NCBI GenBank assembly: GCA_038501625.1
Contig: JAZAYU010000259.1
Span: 62,001 to 126,000, forward strand
DNA: 64,000 nucleotides
Direction of reading: 5' to 3'
Source of the DNA: Corbicula japonica
Lineage: Eukaryota > Mollusca > Bivalvia > Venerida > Cyrenidae
Position 1 is the stretch's first letter, and the number at the start of each line of letters is the position of its first letter. The notes below the pieces were generated by a model. That model had not been told where the DNA came from. It did no database searches and worked only from the letters and a program-made list of their open reading frames with translations. The position numbers and the translations under genes were made by a program. Shown here piece after piece: positions 20,536 to 31,206 of the stretch.

Positions 20536-21598
20536 CGAGCCAAATCATTAAACGTGGAATTAAATGAAAAGAACACAACATATTTTGCTAATCTAGAAAA
20601 AAGACATGCTGAAAAAAATCAATAACTAAACTTGTTGTAGAAGGTAAAGAAATAATAAATTTTTCAGAAATAATGAGTGAACAATTAAAGTTTTATAAAA
20701 ACATTTATTCTTCAAAAACATTAAACACAACAAGCATTAATTTTTTCAAAGAAAATATGCAAAAATTAAATGATGAAAATTCAAAGAAATGTGAAGGCAA
20801 GATCACAGAAGATGAATGTAAACTAGCGATAAATGAAATGAAAAACAACAAAAGCCCGGGTTCAGATGGCTTAACGGTAGAATTCTATAAACAATTTTGG
20901 CCTGAATTAAAAGATTATTACGTTAATTCGATAAATTACTCATTTGGAAAGGGGGAATTAACAGAACTCCAAAAACAAGGGATTATTACATTATTACCCA
21001 AACCCGGTAAAGATTTAAATGCAACTAAAGCAACTGGAGACCTATTAGTTTATTAAATGTGGACTATAAAATAGCAACAAAGGCAATAGCAAACAGAATT
21101 AAAAAAGTGCTTCCATATATTATTAGTGAAGAACAGACAGGGTTTTTAAAAGGACGATATATTGGGGAAAACGTAAGACTTATATTTGAAACTATAGAAT
21201 ATGTGCAGCAAAAACATTTACCTTGTCTTCTATTCTTCGCTGACTTTGAACGTGCTTTTGATTGTTTAAATCACGATTTTATATTCAAATGCTTAAAGCA
21301 CTTGAACTTTGGTACTTCTCTCATACAGTGGATAAAGTTATTTTATAAAAACGCACAAAGTTCTATTATTGATAATGGTCACTTTACGGAATTTTTTACA
21401 ATAAAACGCGGAGTAAGACAAGGTTGTCCATTGTCAACTTCTCTTTTTATTATTTGCATTCAATTTCTATCACACACAATATCAATGGATGAGGGTATAA
21501 AAGGCATAACAGTCAATAATAAAGAAATAAAACAAACATTATTTGCGGATGATGCAACTTTCATAAATAATGGAGAAAAAAATCATTTGAAAAATTAA
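20536..21598 (+). pseudogene. LINE-C reverse transcriptase core
   Basis: Blocks in order: KNNKSPGSDGLTVEFYKQFW, GIITLLPKPGKD, then a frameshift near 21040 in the NWRPISLLN block, DYKIATKAIANRIKKVLP, EEQTGFLKGRYIGEN, LLFFADFERAFDCLNH (motif A), KRGVRQGCPLSTSLFIICIQ (motif B) and KQTLFADDATFINNG (motif C). All catalytic Asp residues (FADFERAF and FADD) are present. Damage is limited to frameshifts at about 20615, 21040 and 21598, so this copy is younger than LINE-A. The KSPGSDGLxxEFYK style points to the L1/Tx1 group. Confidence 0.88.
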
Positions 21599-23230
21599 TA
21601 CATGTTATTTCAGACTTTGAAAATGTTTCAGGTCTCAGGTTAAATACTAAAAAATACACAGTTTTAAGAATTGGCACCTTAACAAAACAAATATAATTCT
21701 CGCTAAAGAAAAAAAAATTATATGGACCTCAGCTCAAGCAAAGACCTTAGGAATGACTTTTTGTAATGATAATCAACAAAACAAAAATAATCTGGAACCA
21801 AAGCTTCAGGAATTCAAAAAATTGTTTAAAACAATGGGAACATCGAAAACTGACATTATTAGGAAAAATTACAGTTATTAAAACTTTTGCATTACCGAAA
21901 CTAATATATCCTTTTACTGTTCTAGAAAATCCCTCAGACAATCATATAGCAGACATAAAAAGTTCAATATTTAAATTCTTATTGGACAATAAACCAGATA
22001 AAATAAAAAGAACGGAATTAACTAAATCTTACGAAGAGGGAGGACTTAAATTAACAAATATCGATTCCTTTTTAACTTCTATAAAACCGTGTTGGGTTAA
22101 AAGATTTTTAAATGAATATAATAAAGGTTTATGGAAATGTTTTTATGAAAATATATTGAAAAAGTGTGGAGGAAATCTATTATTTGAATGTAACCTTAAC
22201 ATATCAGATATTAAGAATATTTGCAAGAATAACAATTTTTTAAAAGATGTCTTGTTATCATGGCGAAATGTTGTAAAATGCTCACAATTAGAAAAAAATC
22301 ATATAGAAAAGCGCATTATTTGGAATAATTCGGACATTAGAATCGACAATAAACCTTTTTTTCATTACGAAATGTATAGTAAAGGTATCAAATTTGTAGA
22401 ACAATTATACGACTTTAGGAATAAACATTTTTACTCTTTTACTGAAGCAAAACATCTTTTTAATCTGCACAATAGAGTCTTTTTAGAATATTATAAAATC
22501 ATTCCAGCATCCCAAATAAATATATAAAAATATTAGATCAAACAATATTAGTAACATAAAAGCACACATGGTTGAAAAAATAAAAAAAATGTAAAAATCC
22601 AAACAAAATATTATACAGCATACTTCAGAACTCCGAAACTCACAACGAAACTACCAAGTCAGAGGAAAAATGGAACACAATATTATCAAAAGAAGACATA
22701 CGCTGGAAATCTGTTTATATACTACCTTTTTGTCAACTATAGACACAGTTATAAGAAATTTTCAGTACAAATATTTAAAAAGAGTTATACCTACAAATAA
22801 ATATCTTTACAAATGTAAATTAACGCATTCAGAATTATGTGATTTTTGCAATATGCATATAGAAACACAAGAACATCTTTTCTGGGAATGTCAACACGCA
22901 CAAAACTTTTGGACAAAACTCAATTCATTTTTAAGAGAACATGGAGTAAATATTACTTGGAATATAGAAAATATAAGTTTCGGTATTAAACCAAAAACAA
23001 TAAAAGACAGTAGTACAAATTATATAATTCTGCTTGGTAAAATTTATATATTTAAAATGAAATATCAAAACTGTATTCCAAATATTGAAAACTTTAAATA
23101 TTACCTTCAAACAAAAATAAATATAGAAAAAGAAATAGCATTCCTGAAAAATAAATTGGATGTGCATCAATCAAAATGGTCTTTATATAATTTTAAAAGC
23201 AAAATAAAAAAAATACAAACTCGATGTTGA
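21599..23230 (+). pseudogene. LINE-C C-terminal region with zf-RVT-type knuckle
   Basis: 21599-21760 carries broken coding sequence (VISDFENVSGLRLNTKK in another frame). 21766-22527 reads WEHRKLTLLGKITVIKTFAL, the conserved post-RT block, and LTNIDSFLTSIKPCWVKRFL. After a gap with a frameshift, 22670-23230 gives KYLKRVIPTNKYLYKCKL and the knuckle CDFCNMHIETQEHLFWEC, matching the Cys-Cys-His-Cys pattern of zf-RVT domains. It ends at TRC. Confidence 0.85.
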
Positions 23231-23338
23231 ATACGATCTGAACCCCCACCACCCCTTTTTCTTCTTTTTTTTTAAACTTAATAAAGGGACTTCACACATT
23301 ATAAAAACTCCCACTTAGTTGTTTTGTTTGTTGTTTTT

Positions 23339-25213
23339 TAGCTCGACTATTCGAAGAATAGGGGAGCTATCCTACTCGCCCCGGTGTCGGCGTCGGCGTC
23401 CGTTAAACAAAATATGCACTTTGGTCCATTACTTGAAAACTACTTATGATATCAACTTGAAACTTGGAATATATATTCACCATCAAATTCTACATCATTA
23501 CCAACAACACCCATAACTCTGCTACAAATATTTTTCAAGTTATGCCCCTTTTTCACTTAAATTTTGCGTTAAGGAAAATATGCACTTTGGTCCATAACTT
23601 ATAAACTACTTGAGATATCAACTTGAAACTTGGAATATATATTCACCATCAAATTCTACATCATTACCAACAAGACCCATAACTCTGCTGTCAATAAATT
23701 TCAAGTTATGCCCCTTTTTTCTTATATTTTGTGTTAAGCAAAAAATGCATTTTGCCCCTAACTTTAAAACTACTTGAGATATTGCCTTGAAACTTGAAAT
23801 ATATTTTCACCATCAAAATCTACATCATAACCAACAAGACCCATAACCCTTCTTCCAATATTTTTCAAATTATGCCCCTTTTTTGCTTACATTTTGTGTT
23901 AAGCAAAATATACAGTCGGCCCTTAACTTCGTTATGAATGGAGGGATTTCAAAATAACTTGGCACAAATGTTCACCATGACAAGGCGGTGTGTCGCGTAC
24001 AATACCCATGCCTGTAGGTCCAAGGTCAAGGTCACTGTTACTAAAAATAGAATTTTCTTGCAAAATCGTGTCCGCTCTGTAACTTTGTTATTTCTTATTG
24101 GGTTTTTAAATAACTTGGTGTAATTGTTCATCATATCAAGACGGTGTGTCACGTACATGCCCAAGCCTGTAGGTCAATGGTCAAGGTCACTGTTACTAAA
24201 AATAGAATTTTCTTGTCTAGGCTGTTACTTTGTTATGAATGGAGGGATTTCAAAATATCTTGGCACAAATGTTCACCATGACAAGGCGGTGTGTCCGCAC
24301 AATACCCATGCCTGTAGATCCAAGGTCAAAGTCACTGTTACTAAAAATAGAATTTTCTTGTCCAGGCTGTAACTTTGTTATGAATGGAAGGATTTCAAAA
24401 TAACTTGACACAAATGTTAACCATGACAGGGCGGTGTGTCACGTACCATGCCCATGCCTGTAGGTCAAAGGTCAAGGTCACTGTTACTATAAATAGAATT
24501 ATCTTGTCCTGGCTGTTACTTTGTTATAAATGGAGGGATTTTAAAATAACTTTGCACAAATGTTCATGAAAAGGCAGTGTGTCCGCACAATACCCAAGCC
24601 TGAAGGTCCAAGGTCATGGTCACTGTTACTAAAAATAGAATTTTCTTGTCCAGGCTGTAACTTCATTATAAATGGAGGGATTTCAAAAAAACTTGACACA
24701 AATGTTCACCATGAAAGGGCAGTGTATCGCGTATTATTCCCATCATTGCACTTGAGTGTCTGAAAATGATGCATAGCGGGGCATCCGTGTCCTATGGACA
24801 CAATTCTAGTTTCACTTATATTTTCACTTAAGTGCACTTCATCGATAACTTTGCAAATACTTAAGGTGTCAACTTCAAACTACCATTATATTTTCATTTC
24901 AGTTCTTTTTCTGTAACATTACTGAAGTGATTGATATTTGACTAAAAGTAAATGTCTCTAATAAAAAATTACTAACAAGTTTTCTAACAAATTCAGAAAT
25001 ATTTCATAGTCCTATTCAGTTTAATATTTATGGTACATTTAGGAATTATTTCTGTTATTTGAAAAGAATTTCTCCCGTACCATTCACTTGTTAATATTTT
25101 TCCTGATTGCACATGAATGTATGGCCATAGTTGTTATTGTTTTAATCTTCAAATTGCATTTGTTTCAAATGATTCGAATAGTCGAGCATGCTGTCTCCTC
25201 TGACAGCTCTTGT
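23339..25213 (+). mobile_element. Complete HINE-like element (family 2) with two tandem arrays
   Basis: 5' end GCTCGACTATTCGAA (23341-23355) with hairpin partner GGGGAGCT; 3' subterminal inverse TTCGAATAGTCGAGC (25172-25186), a perfect 15-bp pair. A 3' hairpin GCTGTC-TCCTCT-GACAGC (25190-25207) and TCTTGT follow. A GTCGGCGTCGGCGTCC stretch sits after the 5' end. Core: about 3 units of a 165-bp repeat (CACCATCAAA at 23479, 23644, 23809), then from about 23925 a 145-bp repeat array. The structure matches Helentron-associated non-autonomous elements; no Rep/helicase is encoded. Confidence 0.7.
23925..24809 (+). repeat. 145-bp array with its own HINE 3' end, nested
   Basis: Units contain AATGGAGGGATTTCAAAATA, GTTCACCATGACAAGGCGGT and AAGGTCAAGGTCACTGTTAC, at a period of about 145 bp (GTCACTGTT at 24186 and 24331). 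It closes with the hairpin GTGTCC-TAT-GGACAC (24787-24801) and AATTCTAG, a second Helitron-type terminus. The same array family occurs at 46230-47100, 54845-55250 and 62990-64000. Open frames inside it are repeat by-products. Confidence 0.8.
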
Positions 25214-26929
25214 TTTTTAATGTTGGAAAATAAAAAGAAACGTAACATGATATAAGATCTCATTACCATTACTATTCTGTCATTTTGTATGAAATTGCAT
25301 ATTTGAAACATGACAAAAACATACATGATAATTCCAACGATGGATAATATTATAAATATGTATTGTAACACATGATATTATATGTAAAAACAAATGTGGG
25401 AAATAAACGGGGTTACCCATCTGGGGCCTCAAAAAAAAGGAATATAAGCCAATGTTTCGTGGCTGCCTACGGCGCCGACTGTTAACGGAAGACATATATA
25501 TCCAGCGATCGGGGGCCGGGGGTAAAATGTGAAAGTCGGTTGAATACATTAATTACAGACAATAAACCCATACCATACCTATTATCAATTTAAATGATGT
25601 TATCTCGTGTACTTGTAGAGTTTGTTCTGTTTTAGTAACAGTGAATTGATCTTTCACTATGATAATTCTCACATTGCCGTTTAAATGTATACCAAGTTTC
25701 ATAAAAGAAACTCTCGAGTTCTTCTTGAGTTATCTCTGGATCAAGTTTTTTTTATAATGTATTTTATTTACAGTCACCTGATCTTTAATCTCCGGTAAAC
25801 ATTGGATGAAAAATTTAAGTTGATGCATAATTATCAAATTGCCATTCAAACATAAAGCAAGTTTCGTGAAAAGATCTGGAATCAGTTCTTTATTTAATTA
25901 TCGAAGGATCAAGTTTTTTTCTATTTTAATTTAGTAACAGTCATCTGACCTTTCACTTCCAACTGCTGGTTGCAGTGAAATTAAACGGCAAAATCATTGA
26001 GCTGAAAAAAGCTGAGTACATATTTCAACTTTCAACTTTTATTTACAAATAAGGGTTCGAGTCCCACACAATGCAGGAAACATCGACATAACACAATTTA
26101 CAAATATGCAAACATAACATTTACAAAGATATCACGATACAATTTACAAACATAAATCAAGTGACAATTGGAAACGGCAATTGTTAAGTTTTTAATAAAT
26201 GGTAGGTTTGATGGAAGGTATTACGTAAATATATCGATGGGTAACAAAACGATTACATAAAAATCGTTTAAATGTTAACAACAACTATATAGAGTAATTT
26301 AGGTTAACAGCAAATGTATTTATAATAGTCCGGAAAAGGACTAGAAGAATAAGGCATTATAAGCTATGTGCAACACCTTCTGTTAGTGAACTTTCCAAGA
26401 AAGTGTCACTGAATTCCAACTGCTGATTGAGGAAAAATAGACCGGATATAGATGGTACCAAGCTAAATGTAAACTGATTGCCAATGAAAATGAAACACTT
26501 TTTAAAATATATGTTTGATATTTTTGATACATCGATGATGTTTTATTGAATAACATCCATTTAAAAATTTCAATTAATTTTTCATGAAAAATAAAAATGT
26601 TGAAACCATTTCAAAGAAAAAAAATCTCTAACATTAACAAGGTCATACATAATGTACCAAAAAGGGACATGATAGAAAATGATTCCAATGGCATTTGTAA
26701 GCAGTCTAGTAAAAATCGCATATAATACTCAATTATTAATAGTATTTAAAGCATAAAATTGAAAGGAAAACAATTAAGGCATCAAAATAGGGAAGCGACT
26801 AGCGATAAATTAGGCCCCTTTTTAGTTTTTGCCGACCAAATTGTAGTTATAAAGATTGTAAATCAATCCCTTTATGATATTTTTTAATCCGTTTCTGAAA
26901 AAAAGTGTTTAAACCTTCAACAATAACGA
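25214..26929. other. AT-rich stretch with a 168-bp repeat pair and an orphan B box
   Basis: 25390-25540 is GC-richer, with a purine run and GGCTGCCTACGGCGCCGACTG. 25630-25960 holds two copies of a ~168-bp unit (GGATCAAGTTTTTTT at 25738 and 25906), probably a headless HINE array. 26053-26067 (GGGTTCGAGTCCCAC) is a perfect tRNA B box without an A box. 26070-26170 has repeated ACAATTTACAAA words. No gene recognised. Confidence 0.45.
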
Positions 26930-27295
26930 ACGGCTCGTTAACCATTTACTTGTCGTTTTGAACCGTATAAGTTGAAAAAGCGCGGAAATTTCCGTACGCA
27001 GTCGTTACTTTTAGGAGTTCGGTCTCCGTCTGATCAGTGATTTCACTCGAACGCTTCCTCACTCTCCACCAGAAGGCACTCCTGCGTCATTCGTGTCACT
27101 CGGATCACGATTCGGTGATTCTACCAATCGTATCAACTCGGCGATCTCCGGCAAGCTTGCCGGAGATCGCCGAGTTGATACGATTGCATTCGTTTTTGTC
27201 GGCGAACGGTGAGAGGCGTAAAAACAACCTATGCGTGAAGTTTGACGCTTCCTTACAAAACAATAACAAACCACACCACTCCCTGAAACCACTCG
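26930..27295 (+). other. GC-richer candidate first-exon/promoter region with splice donor
   Basis: CpG-containing island in AT-rich surroundings, ending in ACTCG|GTGAGTATGG, a consensus splice donor at 27296. Overlapping open frames exist on both strands (plus 27037-27369; minus 27292-27059 and 27335-27105). They share the peptide IVSTRRSPASLPEIAELIR because the centre is a perfect palindrome, so none is trusted as a protein. It could be a non-coding first exon of a host gene on the plus strand. No TATA box or downstream exon was identified. Confidence 0.3.
27126..27185. repeat. Perfect 60-bp palindrome
   Basis: Starts AATCGTATCAACTCGGCGAT and reads identically on both strands with no spacer, centred on AAGCTT (27153-27158). 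The symmetry stops sharply on both sides. No related copy was found in the window. Confidence 0.97.
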
Positions 27296-27769
27296 GTGAG
27301 TATGGTTCCAGCATTTGTCCCAATAATTTATGCATAAAATCGAACTATTTGTGCAAGTTTAACATATAAATCTGGAAAAGTTTGCATGACCCTTCCGAAA
27401 TGGGAAGATAATGCCGAAAAAGTATCAGATGGTGCATCTGGTCTACTCGTACCTTCAAGTTATCTCGTACCTTAGTCAACTCGTACCCTATTTTGGTCAA
27501 ATTGTACCTGATCTTTGGTCAGCTCGTACCTACCAAAGTCAACTCATACCATATTTTATCAACTCTTACATACTCACGTTATTTATTTGCTACAAATTAA
27601 ATTTAGATATGGCTCGTTTCTGAGTATCTTTACACCCTAAAAAAAAAGATATAGCTAGGAGGGTAACTTACTACATAGAAAAAATTGCAGATATCCTGAT
27701 AAATAAAGAAAACCGTGGTGTTTTCAGTTTCTGACTGAATTTTGACGCAAACACGGTAATATTTGAGAC
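27296..27769. repeat. Irregular CTCGTACC / GTCAACTC word array
   Basis: 27441-27575 carries repeated TCAACTCGTACC, TCAAATTGTACC, TCAGCTCGTACC and similar phrases at irregular spacing, followed by AT-rich sequence. It resembles the 19655-19795 array in style: a short phrase repeated between AT-rich spacers. The rest of the interval is unremarkable. It ends with the TTTGAGAC target site of the next element. Confidence 0.55.
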
Positions 27770-29888
27770 CAGGGTTTCACTACTCGTACTTGTACAGTAG
27801 ACTCCACGAAATCGGGTATCAGCTATAAGAATATATCGGCAAATGGGGTATGATTTTCGAACACAAAAGCATTTCCTATATAAGCAATGTAAATTTTATC
27901 GGCCATACGGGTATCGGATAAGAGAATATACCGCCAAATCGAATAGAAAATTTGCAATTTTTTTGGCCAAAACTGATTGAAATCGAATATTTTCATCGCC
28001 TGTTTACAGGAAATGACACCGGATGTACTGTTTATCGTCCGTATCAAAGCTTATGACACCCTTATTATTTATCTATTGTCAGCTGATAAATCCAATTAAA
28101 TATTTTGACAGCGATGAACAGGGACAGTGAAGCCTCCGGGCAAACAAACTGTAACCTGTGACCTCTTTTAAACAGCTTATTCAATCAGGCGTTAAAATCT
28201 GTTACAAATACACAGCAGCCTAGGACTATCCGTTATCGAGACGTTATTGGTACATGAACTTACAATAATCCACGTTTAAATTCCTTTGTCTCTTTTTAAT
28301 TATCGCATAAATTAATCCGCACAATTCAGAAACAAACAAAAGGTAATTTCTCAATCATGTTTAAAAAACACTCATAGATTTTTGTACATTTCTTTGATCC
28401 GCCTTCCATGTTGATTTCATACGGAGACTGAATTTGATTGACAGTCAGTATGGAGGTAAACATTGATACCAACCGTCAATGAAATGCAACTTCAAAGGAA
28501 ATTGTCGGCTCGTATCAAGGCTGTGTTTTTTGTCGGCTCCACTTTGAAATCGTTTGATCTACAAAACTGTGTATGTGACATTTCACATTTTTAGCTGGGT
28601 TAAATTGGTTGATGATGCAATAATACTGAAATATGATACTTGAGATAAAATTGTGATGTAATTTATTATGGAATATGTTCGCATTGGTTAGTGTTTTAAT
28701 ACTTATTTCACATTCACGTTGTAAATATCGCGGTAGCATAATATAATTTGAAACTTCGATTTTGTAGCAGAACATGACAGAAGGGTCGGTTAATCAATAA
28801 ATAAACATATAAAATAATGCATATTTATCCAGAACACGATCTACCTGACCTCCCTTGTCAACAAATATATGCAGATTTCATGATGAATACAATTACCGGC
28901 CAATCGGGTACTCCGGGCAATAGAATATTTTTAGCTGACAATTTGTGTATTCGATTTGCCGGAGTCTACTGTTAATCGTACTTGTACTTACTCGAGTACC
29001 TTTTTTCAAGTACTCAGCAGGACTCGGTACTCATCTTAAATTACGAGTACAAGTACTCGTACTTACTTAAGTACTGATGAAAAATGGTCAGTACTTATGA
29101 GTACTTTACGAGTACTATATGAGTACTTTCACACTTTAATGAAATAATATGAAATTAAATCAAACTTAACCTAATGAAGTGTATATATAAAATGGAATGG
29201 TAAGAAATAATTCATCATTATCACATACTGGGCAAGGGAAGTAAACAACTTTTGTGTATGCTGTTTTGTACCTACTTGTTCTTACGCTATTTCATGCATA
29301 ATATAAATCATTAAATAAATCATTATTATTGTCAATTTTTGAAATACCTTACTAAAATTTACAGTGCATTCAGTATTAAAGATTATAAAATTTAGCAATC
29401 GAGTCAACAGGACTGATTATCACCTTATTATAATACAATGGAAGATAACATGTTTTCTCATCTTTGATTATGGGGAGACCAGATAGGTGTACATGACACT
29501 TTTGGATGGCTAATGATGTAACTATGCAATACCTGTGACTATTGACAGTTTAACTAGTGGTTGATGGTCACTTTTTCAGTAACTGATTACTTATTATTTC
29601 TGTGTGTGTTTATATTTTTTGTCTAGTGACAATTATTATTCCTTCCTTTTAAACAAAAATATACGAGCATACCACATTTGAATAAGTGTATAATATGCTA
29701 TATAATTATAAAAATAATACTAAAAGTTTTTGTACTCGCAAAGTACTCGTGAGTACATAAAGTAGTACTCAGTACTTACTTAAGTACACTCACAAAACTG
29801 AGTACTCAGTACTTACTTGAGTACATCTTAAGCATCCAGTACTCAGTACTTACTCGAGTACTGAACCTCAGTACTCAGCGAAACCCTG
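27770..29888. mobile_element. Non-autonomous hAT-like element with perfect 8-bp target duplication
   Basis: Left end CAGGGTTTCACTACTCGTAC, right end ...CTCAGCGAAACCCTG; terminal repeats share CAGGGTTTC. Flanked by TTTGAGAC on both sides (27762-27769 and 29889-29896). The 8-bp duplication and CAGGG start are hAT hallmarks. Both ends are packed with AGTACTC/GAGTACT words (28975-29130, 29735-29880). A pogo-like element is nested at 27795-28971. The central part (29130-29730) is AT-rich with no transposase frame. Confidence 0.85.
27795..28971. mobile_element. pogo/Tigger-like non-autonomous element (nested)
   Basis: Terminal repeats CAGTAGACTCC (27795-27805) and GGAGTCTACTG (28961-28971), followed inside by sequence with repeated ATCGG..TA words (AATCGGGTATCAGC, GGCCAATCGGGTACTCCGGG). 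The CAGTAGACTCC start resembles Tigger/pogo ends, which normally duplicate TA; the TA is present on the left but not exactly on the right. No transposase. Confidence 0.6.
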
Positions 29889-29896
29889 TTTGAGAC

Positions 29897-30398
29897 AGAC
29901 CTGAATAATATTCTAATTAAATTAATTTAGATATAAAATGTACAAGTGGGGTGTCCTCTAAGATGCAATAAGGTTATAAAGCTATCTAAAGAAATAAAGA
30001 AGTTATGAGGTAGGTTGGTGTTTTCGATTTCCAGATTTATTTTAATTTAACAACGGTTCCACTTTTAGGAAAAAATAATCACATTCTAATTCGGTCCGTT
30101 CTAATACCCCAAACCACCCCAAACTACAGTTTGTGAAGGCAATCCGAATCTAAAGGCAGTCCGAATCAATCTCAAACTTTTCTGGCTGAGTATCTTAAAC
30201 TTGTCCAATAATTGATCCGATCAGTTTTGTTTCTTGTGTAACGCCCCTTTTTTAATATTATTAAGAAAAAAGATAACCACAATACCTTGCGATGACGTCA
30301 TTCAGCGCAAAATCTATCAGATAGCAACCAGATGCTTCAATCGCTTTTTAACTTTCCGCTAGCCCTAACTACATTGTTGTGCATTGTACGTGTACAAC
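29897..30398. other. Sequence upstream of a candidate gene start
   Basis: 30092-30175 is a minimal copy of the foldback element found at 32640-33255 (CATTCTAATTCGG..., ACCCCAAACCACCCC, AGTTTGTGAAGGCAATCCGA). TGACGTCA, a perfect CRE/ATF site, sits at 30293-30300, about 100 bp before the ATG at 30399, and AGCAACC is at 30323-30329. They could belong to a promoter; no TATA box is evident. Confidence 0.35.
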
Positions 30399-30419
30399 AT
30401 GGGGCCCAAAAAGAAAAAG
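30399..30419 (+). CDS. Candidate first coding exon (MGPKKKK)
   Basis: ACAACATGG gives a good start context and the exon ends AAAAAG|GTAAGT, a consensus donor. The seven codons read MGPKKKK. Lysine-rich starts on a very short first exon are common in metazoan genes. The exon ends in phase 0 and would join the acceptor at 31137/31138. A CRE-like site lies ~100 bp upstream. Gene identity is unknown. The evidence is the coincidence of ATG context, basic N-terminus and perfect donor. Confidence 0.45.
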
Positions 30420-31137
30420 GTAAGTGCAACATATAACCACATTATGTATCTACAATTGAAAAAAGAAATCTCACAAAAACTTGCAGCCTTCAAGATTTTT
30501 CATGTGTACTTTCGGATCCATCTACCGGAAGTCGAAGCGAACCAATTAGGAATGAACATAGGGAACATCTCAATGTAGCGTTTTTACAATTCTTTACATT
30601 GAATTTGAGATTTCATCAATTTTTTCTTCGTTTTCAAACTTCCAAAGGTTTCATTGATCTAAATTATCAGTTAATTATCAAATATTACACAATTAAAGCG
30701 CTATTTATGTGATCTTGATGCTAGAATATTCTCAATATCAGTTGAATAAAGCTTTTAGTCCTCCCTTATTTGCTTTGGAGTGAAAATCTTTACAAATCAG
30801 TAATTTTCTAAAAACATAATGGTGTTGCATTAGTGGAAGTGGTTTATTGTTAATGCAAAGTACACAAGTAGATCTATACTCAATATGATCTCAATGCAAA
30901 CAGGTATGCATGTTACTTGATCTAGAATTATCTGACATGTTTTTTCTTATCTTATTTTGTGGATTATTATTTTATAAAATTTGACCAAAATATTGCTTGA
31001 TAGTGCCGTTTTGGTGGCTTGGAAAGTTAGCACCAACCTCAGCAAAGAAGTGTGCAGGTGCAGATCTAGATGGTGGGGGGGGGGGCATTGATAAAGTTTG
31101 CCCTTCAAACTTGTTACTTATACGTGTTAATTTGCAG
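30420..31137 (+). other. Putative intron
   Basis: AT-rich sequence between the two exon candidates, with a run of 11 G at 31074-31084 (GGTGGGGGGGGGGGC) and no coding signal. Confidence 0.35.
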
Positions 31138-31203
31138 ACTGAACCCAAGGCATCAGCAGCCAGCCCAGCCATGCAAGCAGCAAAAAAGCTGCACCTGAAG
31201 TAT
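31138..31203 (+). CDS. Candidate second exon (TEPKASAASPAMQAAKK...)
   Basis: Acceptor TGTTAATTTGCAG is followed in phase 0 by TEPKASAASPAMQAAKKLHL and a TGA a few codons later. An exon end at the weak donor GTATTG (31199) is also possible. The Ala/Lys-rich composition continues the basic style of MGPKKKK. A headless HINE array begins within a few bases (about 31207), so the exon's natural end may have been altered by that insertion. Confidence 0.35.
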
Positions 31204-31206
31204 TGA

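Larger units (their letters stand above)
20510..23336 (+). mobile_element. LINE-C: 5'-truncated L1/Tx1-like retrotransposon
   Basis: Plus-strand LINE fragment. A pre-RT linker (RAKSLNVELNEKN, then YFANLEKRH) appears at 20536 and shifts frame in a poly-A stretch near 20615. RT, linker and C-terminal zinc knuckle then follow in four frame segments, ending at a stop at 23230. A 3' UTR with AATAAA (about 23280) follows, and a HINE starts at 23339. No endonuclease is present. Confidence 0.85.

Noticed and set aside
26053..26067. tRNA gene at a perfect B box
   Set aside because: No A box or cloverleaf can be drawn around it on either strand.
27037..27369. A 110-codon protein across the 60-bp palindrome
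   Set aside because: The same peptide is read on both strands because of the palindrome; no domain and no independent coding evidence.
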